Origin: Phialocephala subalpina
Taxonomy: Eukaryota; Ascomycota; Leotiomycetes; Helotiales; Mollisiaceae
Direction of reading: 5' to 3'
Length of the DNA stretch: 64,000 nt
Assembly: GCA_900073065.1 (NCBI GenBank)
Contig: FJOG01000016.1
Span: forward strand, 310,001 to 374,000
The translations under genes and the position numbers were made by a program. Shown here piece after piece: positions 21,141 through 32,205 of the stretch (position 1 is the first letter of the stretch; each line of letters opens with the position of its first letter). Under the pieces are notes generated by a model that was not told where the DNA came from, made no database searches, and saw only the letters and a program-made list of their open reading frames with translations.

Positions 21141-22151
21141 TCACCCTTAGCAACATCAACACCAATACCAACATTGAAGAAGGAATGATATAAAAGAAAG
21201 AACAGGGTATTCCAAGTCAATAGGAGTAGAACAGAAAGGGAGGGAGAGGAGAGAGACCGAGGAGAGAGGGAGAGAGAAGCGGGAGAAGCCTCTGGATTCT
21301 TGAGACCATTCTAAGAAGGATGTCACCGACGTTTTGGAAGAGATGCTTCAAAGGAGACAGCCGACAGGGCTGCGGAGGGATAGCAAGAGGAAACATACCA
21401 GAAGAGCAAGCCACACCTGAAAAGACTACACATAGAGGGATGGGAGTAAAGGCTTCGTGCGAGGGAAATCAAAAAAGGAAGGAGGAAGATACAATGGAGG
21501 TGGAGGACGATTAGCGCAGATCGGAGTTGAGGGGTGACGACTATCAAGCTGAGCTTACATTGGGACATCTTTGAATTCTCTAAGATTGATGATCCGTCAC
21601 CAATACTGCTTTCCTATCTTGGCTGCTCTTGGTAAGCGGGGTTAGAAACAATACATAAAGAATGATAAAACCAAAGCTGTTAATGATAATGATTGCAAAA
21701 GGATAACGACTTATAAAAGGGCACAGTCAGTTCGTATGCAATTGAGAATTTGAGGACGTGAGTTCACGAGACTTTATTATCCTAGAGATAATACTACTCT
21801 ATGTATCTATCCTTAAAGGATTTGGTAGATAAAAAACGACAATAAATGTAAGGAAAGCTGCTGAAACTGACTAGTAGATGTGCCTCTGATCGTCTTGGTA
21901 TTCGTTCAGAATTGTTCTGTTTCATGTTCACAACATCGATCAACAGTTTCAGAATGACATGATCCAAAGAAATCTTTCTGCACTCACACTCCTTGCCCCA
22001 AGCCATCTCGCTCTCTTTCTCCCAGAATTGCCCAGCTTTCGCGAATGTATGATGGCTGCTCAATAGCTCGAGGTGACCTAGCAGACGTTCTCGCCTCAGA
22101 GAATTATTTTTTCCTTCCTCAAATATCTGACTGTCAAGTTCCTCATTATCG

Positions 22152-22975
22152 GTGCTGTTATCACTTGAAGGGGTCCCATTCTTTCGGTTTCTAGATGATT
22201 GGCGCAGCCATGATATCGCTTTAAATGAATCACAAGGAGCAGCTCAAATCGCGATTTTACAGCAAATGACAGGATTCATTCGAGAAGGCAGGTACACTGG
22301 TAGCTTTGGCAAACCATCGAAAATTGTACATGTCGGACACAGCTTTGGATCATTGTATGAGTTACTCCTCTTGACTATCATTGACGTCCACCATTGACCT
22401 CGAGGATAGCATCTCTAACGCTCTGATCGCGACCACGCCCAAGCTGTCAGATGCAGCCATTTTGACTGGAATTGGATATAGCAACGGCGACAAGTTAAGA
22501 AATTTCCTGGAAGGCTGGGCGCTCCGCATTGCCTCACAGTAAGCCCCTGGAAGATGGCCAGGCAGAGACATCCACTACGTCACAGGAGTTGATACGGTTT
22601 CCAATGCTGCCACCTTCTTCCACGGAGATAGCTACGATAAGGAAGTTCTCTGGTACACGGAGTATATCAGTCACTGGCTCCCATTGAGCTCCTCACGCTT
22701 GGCTTAATTCCGTTTCAAGCGCCAGCATTTACAAAGCCTGTGATGGTAAGCTCATTTGAGCCCTCGAGGTATTTATGATTGATAACTAACATCGTCCAGG
22801 TCATAAGTGGAGAGTTTGACCCGCTATTTGTGGGGGTGATTGCGTGGGTGTTCTTGAGCATCCCGCCAAGGAAGCCATCTTTCCCAATGCAACGGACTTT
22901 CAAGCTATTGTACATTCATCAGTGGGACACGGGATCAACTTCAGCTACAACGCTACTGGAGCGTAAGATGTGATG
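22152..22975 (+). pseudogene. Alpha/beta-hydrolase pseudogene with stop and frameshifts
   Basis: A recognisable fungal alpha/beta-hydrolase is spread over all three plus frames. IAILQQMTGFIREG leads to the nucleophile elbow VHVGHSFGS. After a 63-nt intron come FISNALIATTPKLSDAAILT and NFLEGWALRIASQ. Here TAA (22540-22542) interrupts, although the homologous sequence continues in frame (RWPGRDIHYVTGVDT). A one-base loss near 22672 shifts the frame into APIELLTLGLIPFQAPAF. After another intron comes VISGEFDPLF, and a second one-base loss near 22830 shifts into GGDCVGVLEHPAKEAIF. HSSVGHGINFSYNATGA, with the catalytic-His region, ends the homology. Three independent lesions make this a clear pseudogene. 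The substrate of the parent enzyme is unknown. Confidence 0.8.
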
Positions 22976-23496
22976 CTGAGCTATCTGAGCAAGCATAGCC
23001 AGGCAAGGCTGGGACATTGAAAACGCTGGGAGACTTGGTATCGGCTTCAACGACTTAGACCTGGACTTGGATTTGCTAGTAATAATTTGGATGCAATGAA
23101 GATCGCGGAGATGGAACGAGTTGAGCAATAGATGATGGCACTGTACTTCTTAAAACGCTCGCTGCAGATAACAATGAACAACTAGGCATCAGAGCAAATT
23201 AATAACGGCTCGAGGAAATGAAGATATTCTCTTCAACATTGTACGAGACGAGAACAAGGAACGATATCGAAGGTATAGTATATGGCAAAAGGAATTACCA
23301 CATAATTTGAGTAGGAACAAGTCGAGAGGGAGCAAGGAAAAACGTCGAGAGACGTCGATCGGCGAGGACGGAAGGCGGCCTTAGCCGCCACGTGACGTTG
23401 CTGCTAAATTGTCGGCCCGATCCCTTTCCCGAGATGCCGGCCAAGAAACCCAACCTTTCACGTCTCACTCCTCATATACATCCCTTTCTTGCCATC

Positions 23497-24233
23497 ATGG
23501 ATACACCAACACCAGAGCCACAACCATCCGCATTCCGTTACGCTTTTTCGTTCCTCCTGGTCGGCATCGCCTGGGGTTTCACAACACCATTCATTAGAGC
23601 AGCAGCACGAACACACTCCCCACCGCCTCATCCAGTTCTCGATTCGCCATCCGTAAAGAACAGCTGGTTAAAGTCCAAGATATACGGAGCATTTTTCGGC
23701 GTTGTCGATTTGTTGCGGAACCCTCGATATGCGATCCCACTACTTCTGAACCTGACAGGATCAATATGGTTCTTCCTGTTGATTGGAAAAGCTGGTGAGG
23801 CAACTTTTCGATATTCTCATCCCCTCTTTCGTTCGTGATACTTGATTTAGAGTTTTCTGTTCGTTCGTGATGGGTTTGATGGCGTAGTGAGGCGAGCGGG
23901 TGGGGGCGGCGGCAGCGGAGAGGATTGGAGAATATGCCTGAGCTGAGGTTGGGGCTGAAAAAGGGACTGCTCCGGGAAGCATGCGTATTGGCGGATATCG
24001 AATACTGATAATCGATACAGAATTGAGCTTGACCGTTCCGATAACGAATTCTTTGGCTTTCTTGTTTACTGTTCTTGGAGACTGGTGGGTGGAGCGAAAA
24101 GTTATCTCTCGTGGTATGTATAATTTGCCTTCAGGAGAAAAGAGTTGCGGCTGACCGTGGCAAAGACACTTGGATTGGCATGGCTCTTTCATTGGGAGGA
24201 ATCGCACTATGCGTCCAGAGCAAGAATAAGTAG
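23497..24233 (+). CDS. TMEM234-like small membrane protein
   Basis: Exons 23497..23794, 24021..24113 and 24166..24233 splice to 152 residues. Four hydrophobic spans are visible: FSFLLVGIAWGFTTPF, IPLLLNLTGSIWFFLLIG, TVPITNSLAFLFTVLGDWW and IGMALSLGGIALCVQ. The WG-x-T-x-P-F start and the closing GDWW...G-L-L-G-G-x-A-L-C order are those of the TMEM234 family (drug/metabolite-transporter-like half proteins). No transport substrate is known. An upstream ATG at 23434 would add residues, but the ATG at 23497 (MDTPTPEPQPS) fits the family length better. The intron of 226 nt is longer than most here. Confidence 0.8.
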
Positions 24234-24501
24234 ACTTTTTGATGAGACTAGATTACGACTAAGCCGTTCTTGGTTATTAACTATCGTGTGCGTTATGAAA
24301 CCTCAGGAATAAATATTATTTTGAATCTCGCAATGCGCCTGGCAAATGCTTCTAGTTGCTTGCGGTATCCGGTACCAGCAATGTGAATCGAAGCGCCGTC
24401 CCAATGCCCGCTAAAGTAAACGATTGTCCCATTGCTCCATGAAAATGCAATTACCTCACCCTCATCATTCATGCCCATATCTCATCTCGCCGTTCCATTA
24501 A

Positions 24502-25243
24502 TCACCTTCTAGCCCGAACCCATCTTTGGACATGCCTTAAACTAGGATCTTCAAGCGTCCAGCGTCCCATTTGATAATCCGAAGATCGCATGTCCGAGTA
24601 AATAGAGTCATCTGTGATGGCTGCAAGCTCCTGTTCAATGGTCAGAACCAATGTCCCCGAGTGTGTCAGTACATTCATGTCGACTTACAACTCGCAATTG
24701 TGCATCACAGGCGGCAAGTTGCTCCGTGTGCCCTGTGTGGGGTCTTTGTCCTTGAAGGACTTGGTCTCGCCATCCGATCCAACGTTGGGCAGCACCTTGA
24801 CGAAGATATATCTTCTGTGCCTCATGACGGCGTGAGTATGCGTCTAGCATAACCCTGCATTGTATCAGCAGCTGCAGGATATTCAAAGCATCTGGGGTCT
24901 AGACATACTGCTGCAGCTCTGCCTTGGCCTGCTCTTCTGGCCCGCCCCGTACTCTTGGTACGCGGGTCTCTGCCGCACAGTTCAAGATGTGCTGGCCATC
25001 AATGGAGCATTGCCGCAGAGCAGCCCACCCTTCCGTATAGTAATCATCCTGCTCTTCAGGGTCCACGGGAACTGCAGCAATATAATATTGAAGAGTACGA
25101 AAGTCTGAGAGTAGATCTGCTACCCGAGCAGTTCTCTGGTCATTTACTGAAGACTTGTTAGCTAAGTTTAACCATATGACAAGGAAATGTGGATGGGAGG
25201 TACGAGAAAGAAAGAAATAGCCCAACTCACAACCGTCTGCCAT
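24502..25243 (-). CDS. Small uncharacterised helical protein
   Basis: Four exons (25243..25231, 25146..24909, 24854..24689, 24630..24502) join in phase to 181 residues starting MADGLNDQRTARVADLLSDF. It is charged and mostly helical, with no signal peptide or membrane span. Landmarks are LQYYIAAVPVDPEEQDDYY, LNCAAETRVPRVRGGPEEQ, WIGWRDQVLQG and the C-terminal YQMGRWTLEDPSLRHVQRW. The neat frame restoration at every junction supports a real gene. I do not recognise the family. Downstream (24293-24480) a further minus-strand frame is probably 3' UTR. It is transcribed toward the TMEM234-like gene. Confidence 0.55.
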
Positions 25244-26417
25244 GTCGAACGAGTGAGTGACTTATTACTGGAGACTCGGAGAGAAAGAGAGACGTGGGGA
25301 AAGAGGCTTTCGGACTGTTTACGAAAGAAACGAATGAAGAATGAAAGATAGTGATAGTGGATAGTGGCCGTTTGAAAGGTCTCGGGAAGGGAAATATGAG
25401 AGGATATATGAATGCACTTAGGGAGTCAGGGACAATGTTGTCGACCACCTTGACCAACAACCATCTCCATTAGGACCCTCTGTGGCTGGCTATCGATTGA
25501 TCTCAGCCATAAGAATCGAAGAGATGCATTGGAGCCGCTGTCAATGGTAGGACATGCCCCACGCGAGGCCTCAATGGAGACTATTTTGATACTGCGAGGT
25601 TGCGAGCTCAAAGCTACATGAACCCTACCAAGCTGGCAAAATGTGAAAGACGTGCATGACAGAAGTGGAATCAGAGGTGGTGGGATCCAAGTTAGAGGTA
25701 ACGAGAGCCTCTTCTCATCGGACTAGGGGGCCAAGAAAGTCGTACAGAAGAGAACTGAAGTTCAGCCACGCCTCTTTACGCCACAACGTGCAAGCCCACA
25801 AAATACGCCAACTAGACCCAATGGCTCACTGGACTCAGGGCCACTGCGGGCGGAGCCAGCCAGTTAAAAGAGTAGGAAACCCTTGATCAGAGCGACGAAC
25901 TTCTCGCTTCAGTAGCTGAACCTGCAGGCCTTATCAAGATGGTAAGGCGTGGGCGACTGCGCCATTCGCAGGGAAGAACTCGTTCGTCTTGGGAATTTGT
26001 GGCTTCAAACGGCCCCCCAATCTGTCGAGTGCTCGTGGCGTACTCCCCTTTCTAGCTTCGTCAATACTTGCTTCCCTGAACGGTATTGGTTTGGTCTCCT
26101 GCGTAAGGCTGTGATCCTGCATGGGGTCAGATCTATCACTGCAGGTTCACTTCAGGTTCAGCCACTGCCAGGCTGTGTCTGCCCCCAATAATACCACCAA
26201 TGATGCACCACGGCTTCGAGATTCGTTCCCCAAATGCTATTCAGACTAATGACACAAGATTAAGAAAACGTGGCTTCACGCCAGTCTTTCTCTGCTCTAA
26301 TACACCGTTCGCAAGTGAAATGCAGCAAAGATCCTTTTCGGTAACCAGTCGATGATCGGGAACGCCGAACGCTAATCCACTCTTCTGGATATCATAAACC
26401 GTTTCATGATGAACGAC
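25244..26417. other. Gene-free interval
   Basis: Short frames occur on both strands here but none shows a domain, codon-like composition or joinable exons. 25260-25420 is purine-rich. No inverted or tandem repeats, tRNA boxes or transposon ends were seen. The right end is the 3' UTR side of the proteasome gene. Confidence 0.4.
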
Positions 26418-27501
26418 TCAGTCCTTCTCCGCAATCGCTTGGAGTCTCTCCTCGATCTCCTCTTCAGTCAGAGCTCTAAATCCCGGATCGGTTCCCTCCT
26501 CCCCGTCCTTTCTGGGTCCGCCTACGATACCGATCTCCAATTCGCCCTTCTTGAAATCCACGCTGAGGACCGTGCTTAACGTCGTAATTGCAAGCTCGAC
26601 GACATCTTCCCAGCTACCCTCCGCGCAATCCTTGTTCTTGAGCTTCTTCTCCAGATGATTGAACGCCTCCTGCTGCTTAGGACCTGAAGCCGTACCTTTG
26701 TAGCCGGTGTAGTAGCCCGCTGGGTCACACTTGTATAATTGAGGACCGAACTCGGAATCCAATGATATCAACGTAGTAGCAACACCATATGGACGCATGT
26801 ATGCCTGAATAAAGGTAAGTACAAAGACAGATAGAGTGCTGAGCGGACCGATTAAGTCAGCTTACCCTCTGAGTATAAACCTGGCTGATATTCGCAATCC
26901 TCTTGGCCAAAGCATCGCATGGCATCTCGTATCCGAACTTGTATCTGAACTCTGCGGCTTCACCAATAGCTCTTTGTACGGATGCTCTGGCATCAGCGAT
27001 GGATCCGGTCATGACACAGCCGACAGAAGGTGAGAGTTGGAAGATGTGAGAAACCGATGATGGGTCGATGAGCTTATCCTGTGACTCATCATTAGCATTG
27101 CCTTGACCATGGAATTGGAATATGTTCTTACAGGGACTTTCTTCTGAGACAACACGACAGCACAATCCTTTCCTCTGACACCAATCGACATGATGTTCGC
27201 AGCGGTGATGGCTTTGAAGGCATATTCTATCCTCACATAATTCATCAGCCTGAATCCTCAAGTAATGCTCCGTTGAATGTGGGTGCGACGTTGGGAGGAT
27301 TTTGAAGGGGCTGGTGGAGCTGAAGACAATATTGCTCGCGTTGTCGAGATGTGGAATCAAACGTACCGACTTGGTATAATCGTCCCTGATCTGAGAAGAT
27401 CGTAATGTGTCTATCGTAACCTGCGCTGCCTGTATGTGCTTGTGGTTAGCTGTGGTCTATGAAGCAATCGAGGCGTTCGAGGCAATCAACCTACCCGACA
27501 T
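26418..27501 (-). CDS. SCL1: 20S proteasome subunit alpha-1
   Basis: Five exons (27501..27495, 27429..27367, 27226..27132, 27078..26866, 26804..26418) give 254 residues, the normal length. [20 protein letters not shown] is the proteasome alpha-subunit signature, with the alpha-1 (Scl1/PSMA6) variant [28 protein letters not shown]-like [14 protein letters not shown] and YMRPYGVA follow. It forms one of the seven positions of the outer rings of the 20S core in nucleus and cytosol. The first coding exon is only 7 nt (ATG TCG G). It shares a 386-bp divergent promoter region with the WKF-domain gene. Confidence 0.95.
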
Positions 27502-27887
27502 CTTGAGTATTGGGTATGGAGATCTTGATGGTTGAGTTGCTCAAGGAGCCAGAACCACAATAGAACGGTGGCTGGAGTGTTCGTAAGAGGTGTTCGTGGA
27601 TGGTCGTCAAGTTGTGATGAACAGCTCCAGCTTCAACGGAAGCTCGCTGTTGCGCGCGTCTTGACTGCCTTCGCGACGGTCACGTGGGGCTACGGAAGAA
27701 AGGTCGGGCCCTTGATATCTAGCCGCGATTTTAGCGTCCTTGATAAGAAGAAGAAAACACTGGCGAGACTGGCAAATTATTGCATAGAATTCGGGCATTT
27801 AGAAAGGACGCACCCTGCAGCGTGGCTTACGACCACAATCTTCTCACATTGAAAGGTGTTTGTCTGTTTGAATGACGAGCCGCCATC

Positions 27888-29201
27888 ATGCCGTCCGCGA
27901 ATGTTCCGACAGCGCCCGCACATATTCCCGCTTGGAAAAGGTTGGGCCTCAAGCTCAAATCTGCCCAAGACTCTTCAGCGCTTGCTGGTGAACTTTCGAT
28001 AGAGCCTAACACGTCAAAGAGGAAAAGGCCAGATACGACTGCAGATGACACGCCTGCTAAGAAATCGAGGAGAAGCGCCAATCTCTTAAGACAATCCGAA
28101 TCTCAGGTCCCAGTCACTCCACAACTTACAAGGAAGAAGTCTGTTACGTTTACGCCAGAGACGAAAGCTGAAGACGGCGATAGCATAAAGCAATTATTCA
28201 ATAGCTGGGTCGCAGAACAAAAATCCACCGACCTCTCATTTCAATTCAGCAATTCAGCGCCAGTCTTCAAGACACCAGAAGCCCCTCGCGTCGAGGAGGA
28301 AGTGGACCCCAACCTTGACGAGAAAGAACGCAGAGTCAAACGAGTCAAGCAACCCAAGCCAGAGAAACCTCAGAAGTCGAAACAACCAAAGAAGCCGGCG
28401 AAAGTTACCAAGCCTCCAGTTCCATCTTCGAGACCGTTTCTTGCGTATCTGAAGGAGTACTGCGAGTCCAGAAACACTTGGAAATTCAACAAGAACCACC
28501 AAAACCACCTCCTACGAAACGCCTTCGACCTCGAGGTTATCCCCTCAGACCACACCCACCATCTCTTCGAATACGTTAGGGGATTGCAAGGAGGAGTGAG
28601 GACAAGGTTACGTGACACGGCGCTAGCAATTAAGGTCAAGGATCAAGAAGACGGTACGGCAGTAATCGAGTCAACAATGGCCGAGAGACAGCAGAGAGAC
28701 TACGATCTGGCGATGAAGGAGCACGTTGCAGAGATGACCGCACTCAATGCACCCTCCAGTATGGGCTATGAGGAAGGAGTCCTTCTTGGACTTTCCGATA
28801 GGGCAATGGCAAAGAGAGTCGCAAAGAGACTGCGGGCAGAGAGAGTGTTGGAGGAGTTGGCTTCTTCTCCCGATGGAACTGGTGCTTCAGCGGCCAATGG
28901 CGACGATGATGAGAGCAGTCAGAAGAGACTTCGGTACAGCGACGACACCCCGCAGCTGAAGGCTCCAAGAAAGCGAAAGCAGAGAACTGCGGCGGAAGAC
29001 GACAGCAGCAGCTCTTCTGACGACTCTAGCGATTCTGATGAAGATAGCTCGGACGATTCCGCCGAACAGGAGGACCAAGGTGAAGATGGGGACGACGATA
29101 CTTCTTCAAGCTCGTCTAGCAGTTCTTCCGAGTCCAATTCTGAGGAGGGAAACAGTGATGACAGTTCGGAGGAGTCAAGTGAGGAGAGCGATAGCGAGTG
29201 A
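27888..29201 (+). CDS. WKF-domain nucleolar-type protein (C7orf50-like)
   Basis: A single exon encodes 437 residues. A basic N-terminal half (RKKSVTFTPETK, then a Lys/Pro tract) leads to RPFLAYLKEYCESRNTWKFN with KNHQNHLLRNAFD, which is the WKF domain (about residues 180-250) named for its Trp-Lys-Phe. A helical segment follows, then an acidic Ser/Asp/Glu tail of over 80 residues, like nucleolar Srp40/Nopp140-type tails. WKF proteins are associated with ribosome biogenesis, but their molecular role is not established. No intron is needed. It diverges from proteasome alpha-1. Confidence 0.85.
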   Translation: MPSANVPTAPAHIPAWKRLGLKLKSAQDSSALAGELSIEPNTSKRKRPDTTADDTPAKKSRRSANLLRQSESQVPVTPQLTRKKSVTFTPETKAEDGDSIKQLFNSWVAEQKSTDLSFQFSNSAPVFKTPEAPRVEEEVDPNLDEKERRVKRVKQPKPEKPQKSKQPKKPAKVTKPPVPSSRPFLAYLKEYCESRNTWKFNKNHQNHLLRNAFDLEVIPSDHTHHLFEYVRGLQGGVRTRLRDTALAIKVKDQEDGTAVIESTMAERQQRDYDLAMKEHVAEMTALNAPSSMGYEEGVLLGLSDRAMAKRVAKRLRAERVLEELASSPDGTGASAANGDDDESSQKRLRYSDDTPQLKAPRKRKQRTAAEDDSSSSSDDSSDSDEDSSDDSAEQEDQGEDGDDDTSSSSSSSSSESNSEEGNSDDSSEESSEESDSE

Positions 29202-29989
29202 TTGTCCATGGAAAGGAGTCTAGGAAGGAAAAGTGGAGACAACTTTATGGAGTACTGGCGGAAAAAATTAGAGGCGTGGTATGAATGTCCTGGGTGGGCT
29301 AGGAGTTTTTCCTCGCAAAGACCGAGCGTTTGCGATGATTTGCTCTGGCAAAGGTCATGATAGACTTGAAGATACGATACCCATAGAGAGCTCGTTTAGA
29401 GACTCAAATGCAAATAAGAACGATGACTTTCGCTTCAATTGTCCGTATCTGAGACACAACTTTTCTGTTTTGAAAAGTCACAACCTTGAACCGGACATTT
29501 CATCAATACAAGACCAATAAGAACTCCAAATGCAAGATCTGATATGCTTATCAAAAGTGTGTCTCGTGAACAAAATCATGCATGCAGCGGCTTCCCAAAC
29601 CGAACTTCCAAGCTACAACTACGTCAGGGCACCTCCAAATTTCCAGCCACAGTAGCCAATGACCAGAACCACCACCTGCACATCTTCAAAATCCCATGTT
29701 CAAGTAAGATTTCCCCACACAACCACAAAACTGTCCTTATCAATTTCCCTCAAGCCTTCAAGGTATTTTTCTAGCACACCGCAACTTGCGCAGACGCTCG
29801 AGAGCTTATGGTCTGCGCGAATTTAGCTGGAATAGGCAACCCATACCATCACACTCGACCCCTCACCGACCAGCGATTCACCTCAGGACAAAACCTCCGG
29901 TCTTTCATATTTCCAAGATTTCCTGCTCGCGGATTTCTTTGAATTGAAGGCAATATAGGGAACAGCGAAGGGGAGGAAATATAGGCATC

Positions 29990-30682
29990 ATGACGAGAGC
30001 TGCAGTATACGGCATTGCGCTGGTCGCCTTTGTGGCAGGTAAGATATACTATGTCCTTCTTTGCCACTATTCACTGACTGATATTTTCTGCAGCGACCGC
30101 GATGACTTTTGCGAGCATTTTCATACCAGATTGGGTTACATGGACGGTCGACACAGATGACGGTGTATTCAGGAAAACGATTGGATTACATCGAAGTTGC
30201 TCTAGCACGAATACTCAATGCCAACACTTCCCACAATACGAAGATTGTCATGGCACAGACCGATATTTCTGCTCGATGTGGCGGTCGGTGGGATTCATGA
30301 TGTCGTTTGCTGCCGTGTTGGAGCTTGTTACAATAGTGGCGTATGTGGTGGTTCTTGCGGGTGGGAAGCAGAAGAGAGAGAGTGGGTGGAAGGTGTTGAG
30401 CTTCTTGTTGGTGGTTGTGGGCCTTTTGCAGTGTGCTAGTATGGCTATTGTGGTATGTGAGATTCTTTGAAGGGTTTGGATGTCGCTGACTCGATATAGG
30501 CCTATCTGTTCGACAACGATGATCGATTCTTCATCGGCTGGACGTTGGACAAATCGTGGATTCTTTGCACGGTTTCTTGGAGCATTGCGATTGTATCTGC
30601 AGCTCTGATCTCACTCTCGGCATTTGTCATTCCATCAGAGGGCGACTATGAGCTTATTCCCAGCGAAAGATATGGAGGGTAG
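29990..30682 (+). CDS. Claudin/PMP22-like four-span membrane protein
   Basis: Exons 29990..30038, 30094..30452 and 30500..30682 join to 196 residues. Four membrane spans are seen: AVYGIALVAFVAATAMTFAS; SVGFMMSFAAVLELVTIVAY; VLSFLLVVVGLLQCASMAIV; and WSIAIVSAALISLSAF. The first extracellular loop has W...GLHRSC followed by several Cys (QC, DC, FC), close to the W-GLW-C-C signature of claudin-fold proteins. Fungal members sit in the plasma membrane and can affect cell-wall and cell-contact processes; that role here is inference. It ends in a short cytosolic tail (YELIPSERYGG). The 29202-29989 interval before it shows only likely UTR. Confidence 0.75.
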
Positions 30683-31000
30683 ATGAAAAGAGGGCACTTG
30701 GATTGTGGCGTTATGGCAGTCTCTACCTTTGGAGCTTTGCTCTAGATACGATTAATGCTTGATGTCTGGCTCGCGAGTTATGTTAATACTACATCATATG
30801 GGGGCATTGGGATAATCATCATGTGGCGTACCTTCGTTTTATATACCATTTCTGCAAGTAGAAACGAAGCATTGTAGACGAAGTAACAATTATGTTTTGA
30901 GAGGCTGATATCGGAACCTACATTAATAATGCCAACAATAACAGGCCCTTCAGAGCTGATACAAGACGCTATGCGAAGTCATTCCGATCGCGAAATACAG

Positions 31001-31045
31001 GTTTATTGTATATTATTAAATATAATATATATAATTACAATAAAC
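31001..31045. repeat. AT-rich hairpin
   Basis: GTTTATTGTA (31001-31010) is repeated inverted as TACAATAAAC (31036-31045) around an AT-only spacer of 25 nt. It lies about 320 bp after the claudin-like gene, with no coding or element ends attached. It could be a small cruciform or the remnant of an AT-rich insertion. Confidence 0.5.
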
Positions 31046-31404
31046 TTATATTATTGTCTTGCTCCGGGGTTCCTCTCTCGCGAGTTGTAGTATAAATGAG
31101 TTGATTTGTCCTATAATTTCTGGGACTTTGAAAAGCAAAACAGAGCTAAACCTCGAGTACTCTTAGATGAGAGACTTCAAGGATTATCAGCGATCATACT
31201 TGCGTTGTATTTGAATGATCCTGATTTTCTGGTACTTTGGGTATGTCGCCTTTTAGAACACCTCTGCCCCCCCTCAGAGGTTGCCTTCAAAGGTGCCCGG
31301 ACTTTGGGGCTGTTGGCTGATCCTTACAGGGTACGCGGTGTAGCGAATGCTACCACACTGCCACAGCGACGACTGGCCCTGAAGCCTTGGGGATTCAGTG
31401 ATTG

Positions 31405-31460
31405 AGAGCCTAGAGACCCCCTTCTTCAGGGCATTTTAGCGATGTAAGCGCTAAAGTCCC
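31405..31460. mobile_element. Fragment related to the MITE at 3.1 kb
   Basis: The stretch GAGCCTAGAGACC...TTCAGGGCATTTTAGCGATG...TAAAGTCCCGA aligns with the left end and interior of the 3087-3361 element (GAGCCTGGGATC...TTCAGGGCAC...AGCGATG...AAAGTCGCCGA), with a ~20-bp gap. No matching right end or target duplication was found, so it is a degraded or partial copy. It has its own imperfect inner hairpin (TTTAGCG/CGCTAAA). Confidence 0.4.
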
Positions 31461-31598
31461 GAGACCTTTTGAAACTGACCTCCGTATTATGCTTCTAATT
31501 GGCCACTAGCCGATTCAGATGTACAAAAAGTTGGAGTCAAGGCAGCTATTTGTATAGATCTAAATAAGCAAATTTTTGCTTACCAACGTGCAATAACA

Positions 31599-31806
31599 GC
31601 CGATTTGGCCGAGTGGTCTAAGGGTTAGTCGGCCCCCTCTCCAACGAAAAAGGTTATTCTAACTCTAAAGTTTAGCGATGGTTTTAAGTAGTTAATTCTA
31701 TTAAAACACCATTATCGAAAGGTTAGTTGAAAAAGATAATACTAATATAAATGGACGACCAAACTAACTTCAGCCAGATGCGTGAGTTCGAACCTCACAG
31801 TCGGCA
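31599..31806 (+). tRNA. tRNA-Leu-like gene split by >100 nt
   Basis: The 5' part GCCGATTTGGCCGAGTGGTC (31599-31618) has an acceptor strand, A-box and long D-loop typical of class II tRNAs. The 3' part ends GTGAGTTCGAACCTCAC (B-box and T-arm), AGTCGGC and A73. Acceptor strands GCCGATT/AGTCGGC pair over 7 positions (one G-T), and A73 favours Leu over Ser. Between them is far more sequence than a normal intron: a mature class II tRNA is ~82-86 nt, so the insert is about 120-125 nt. GTTAG (31626-31630) and CTAAC (31764-31768) could be the anticodon stem. No T33 or clear anticodon could be placed, so it may be a long-intron tRNA or a gene broken by insertion. Confidence 0.55.
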
Positions 31807-32052
31807 GCACAAATAATCTTTTTGATATTTTTTGGACCTGGGTTCTGCGGCTCAACTTTTGCTCAAACATGTGGTGGCGGGAGGAGGCGTAGCGGGGTCA
31901 TTAACTCTCGCCGGGCTTTAACCGAGGGTGGCTTCAAAACGTCTCAGCTACTTGGGGACATTCAAAATAACGACTGTAAAGTTCGACTCACGCATCTGGC
32001 TGAAGTTAGTTTGGTCGTTCAATTATATTAGGATTATCTTTCTCGACTAACC
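31721..32052. repeat. Inverted repeat: tRNA 3' half and its degraded copy
   Basis: The segment 31721-31806 (3' part of the insert plus T-arm and acceptor of the split tRNA) recurs in reverse orientation at 31969-32052. About 75 of 85 positions match. GACGACCAAACTAACTTCAG and CCAGATGCGTGAG are identical, while the T-arm of the copy has lost a T and has CCTCAC changed to CTTTAC. The 160-bp spacer is unremarkable. The 5' half of the tRNA is absent from the inverted copy, so it is a truncated pseudo-copy. Confidence 0.8.
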
Positions 32053-32205
32053 TGATATATTTCGAAGCAAACCAAATCTCGTTCTCACCTTCCACTCAGG
32101 CCATCCTTATCGGAGGAGGAATCTCCGATAAGCTTCCCCTTGCCTTGAATCCAACCTCCTCCTTCTCTCCTTCACCATCTTCCTAAACCACCAGGACATT
32201 CAAGA

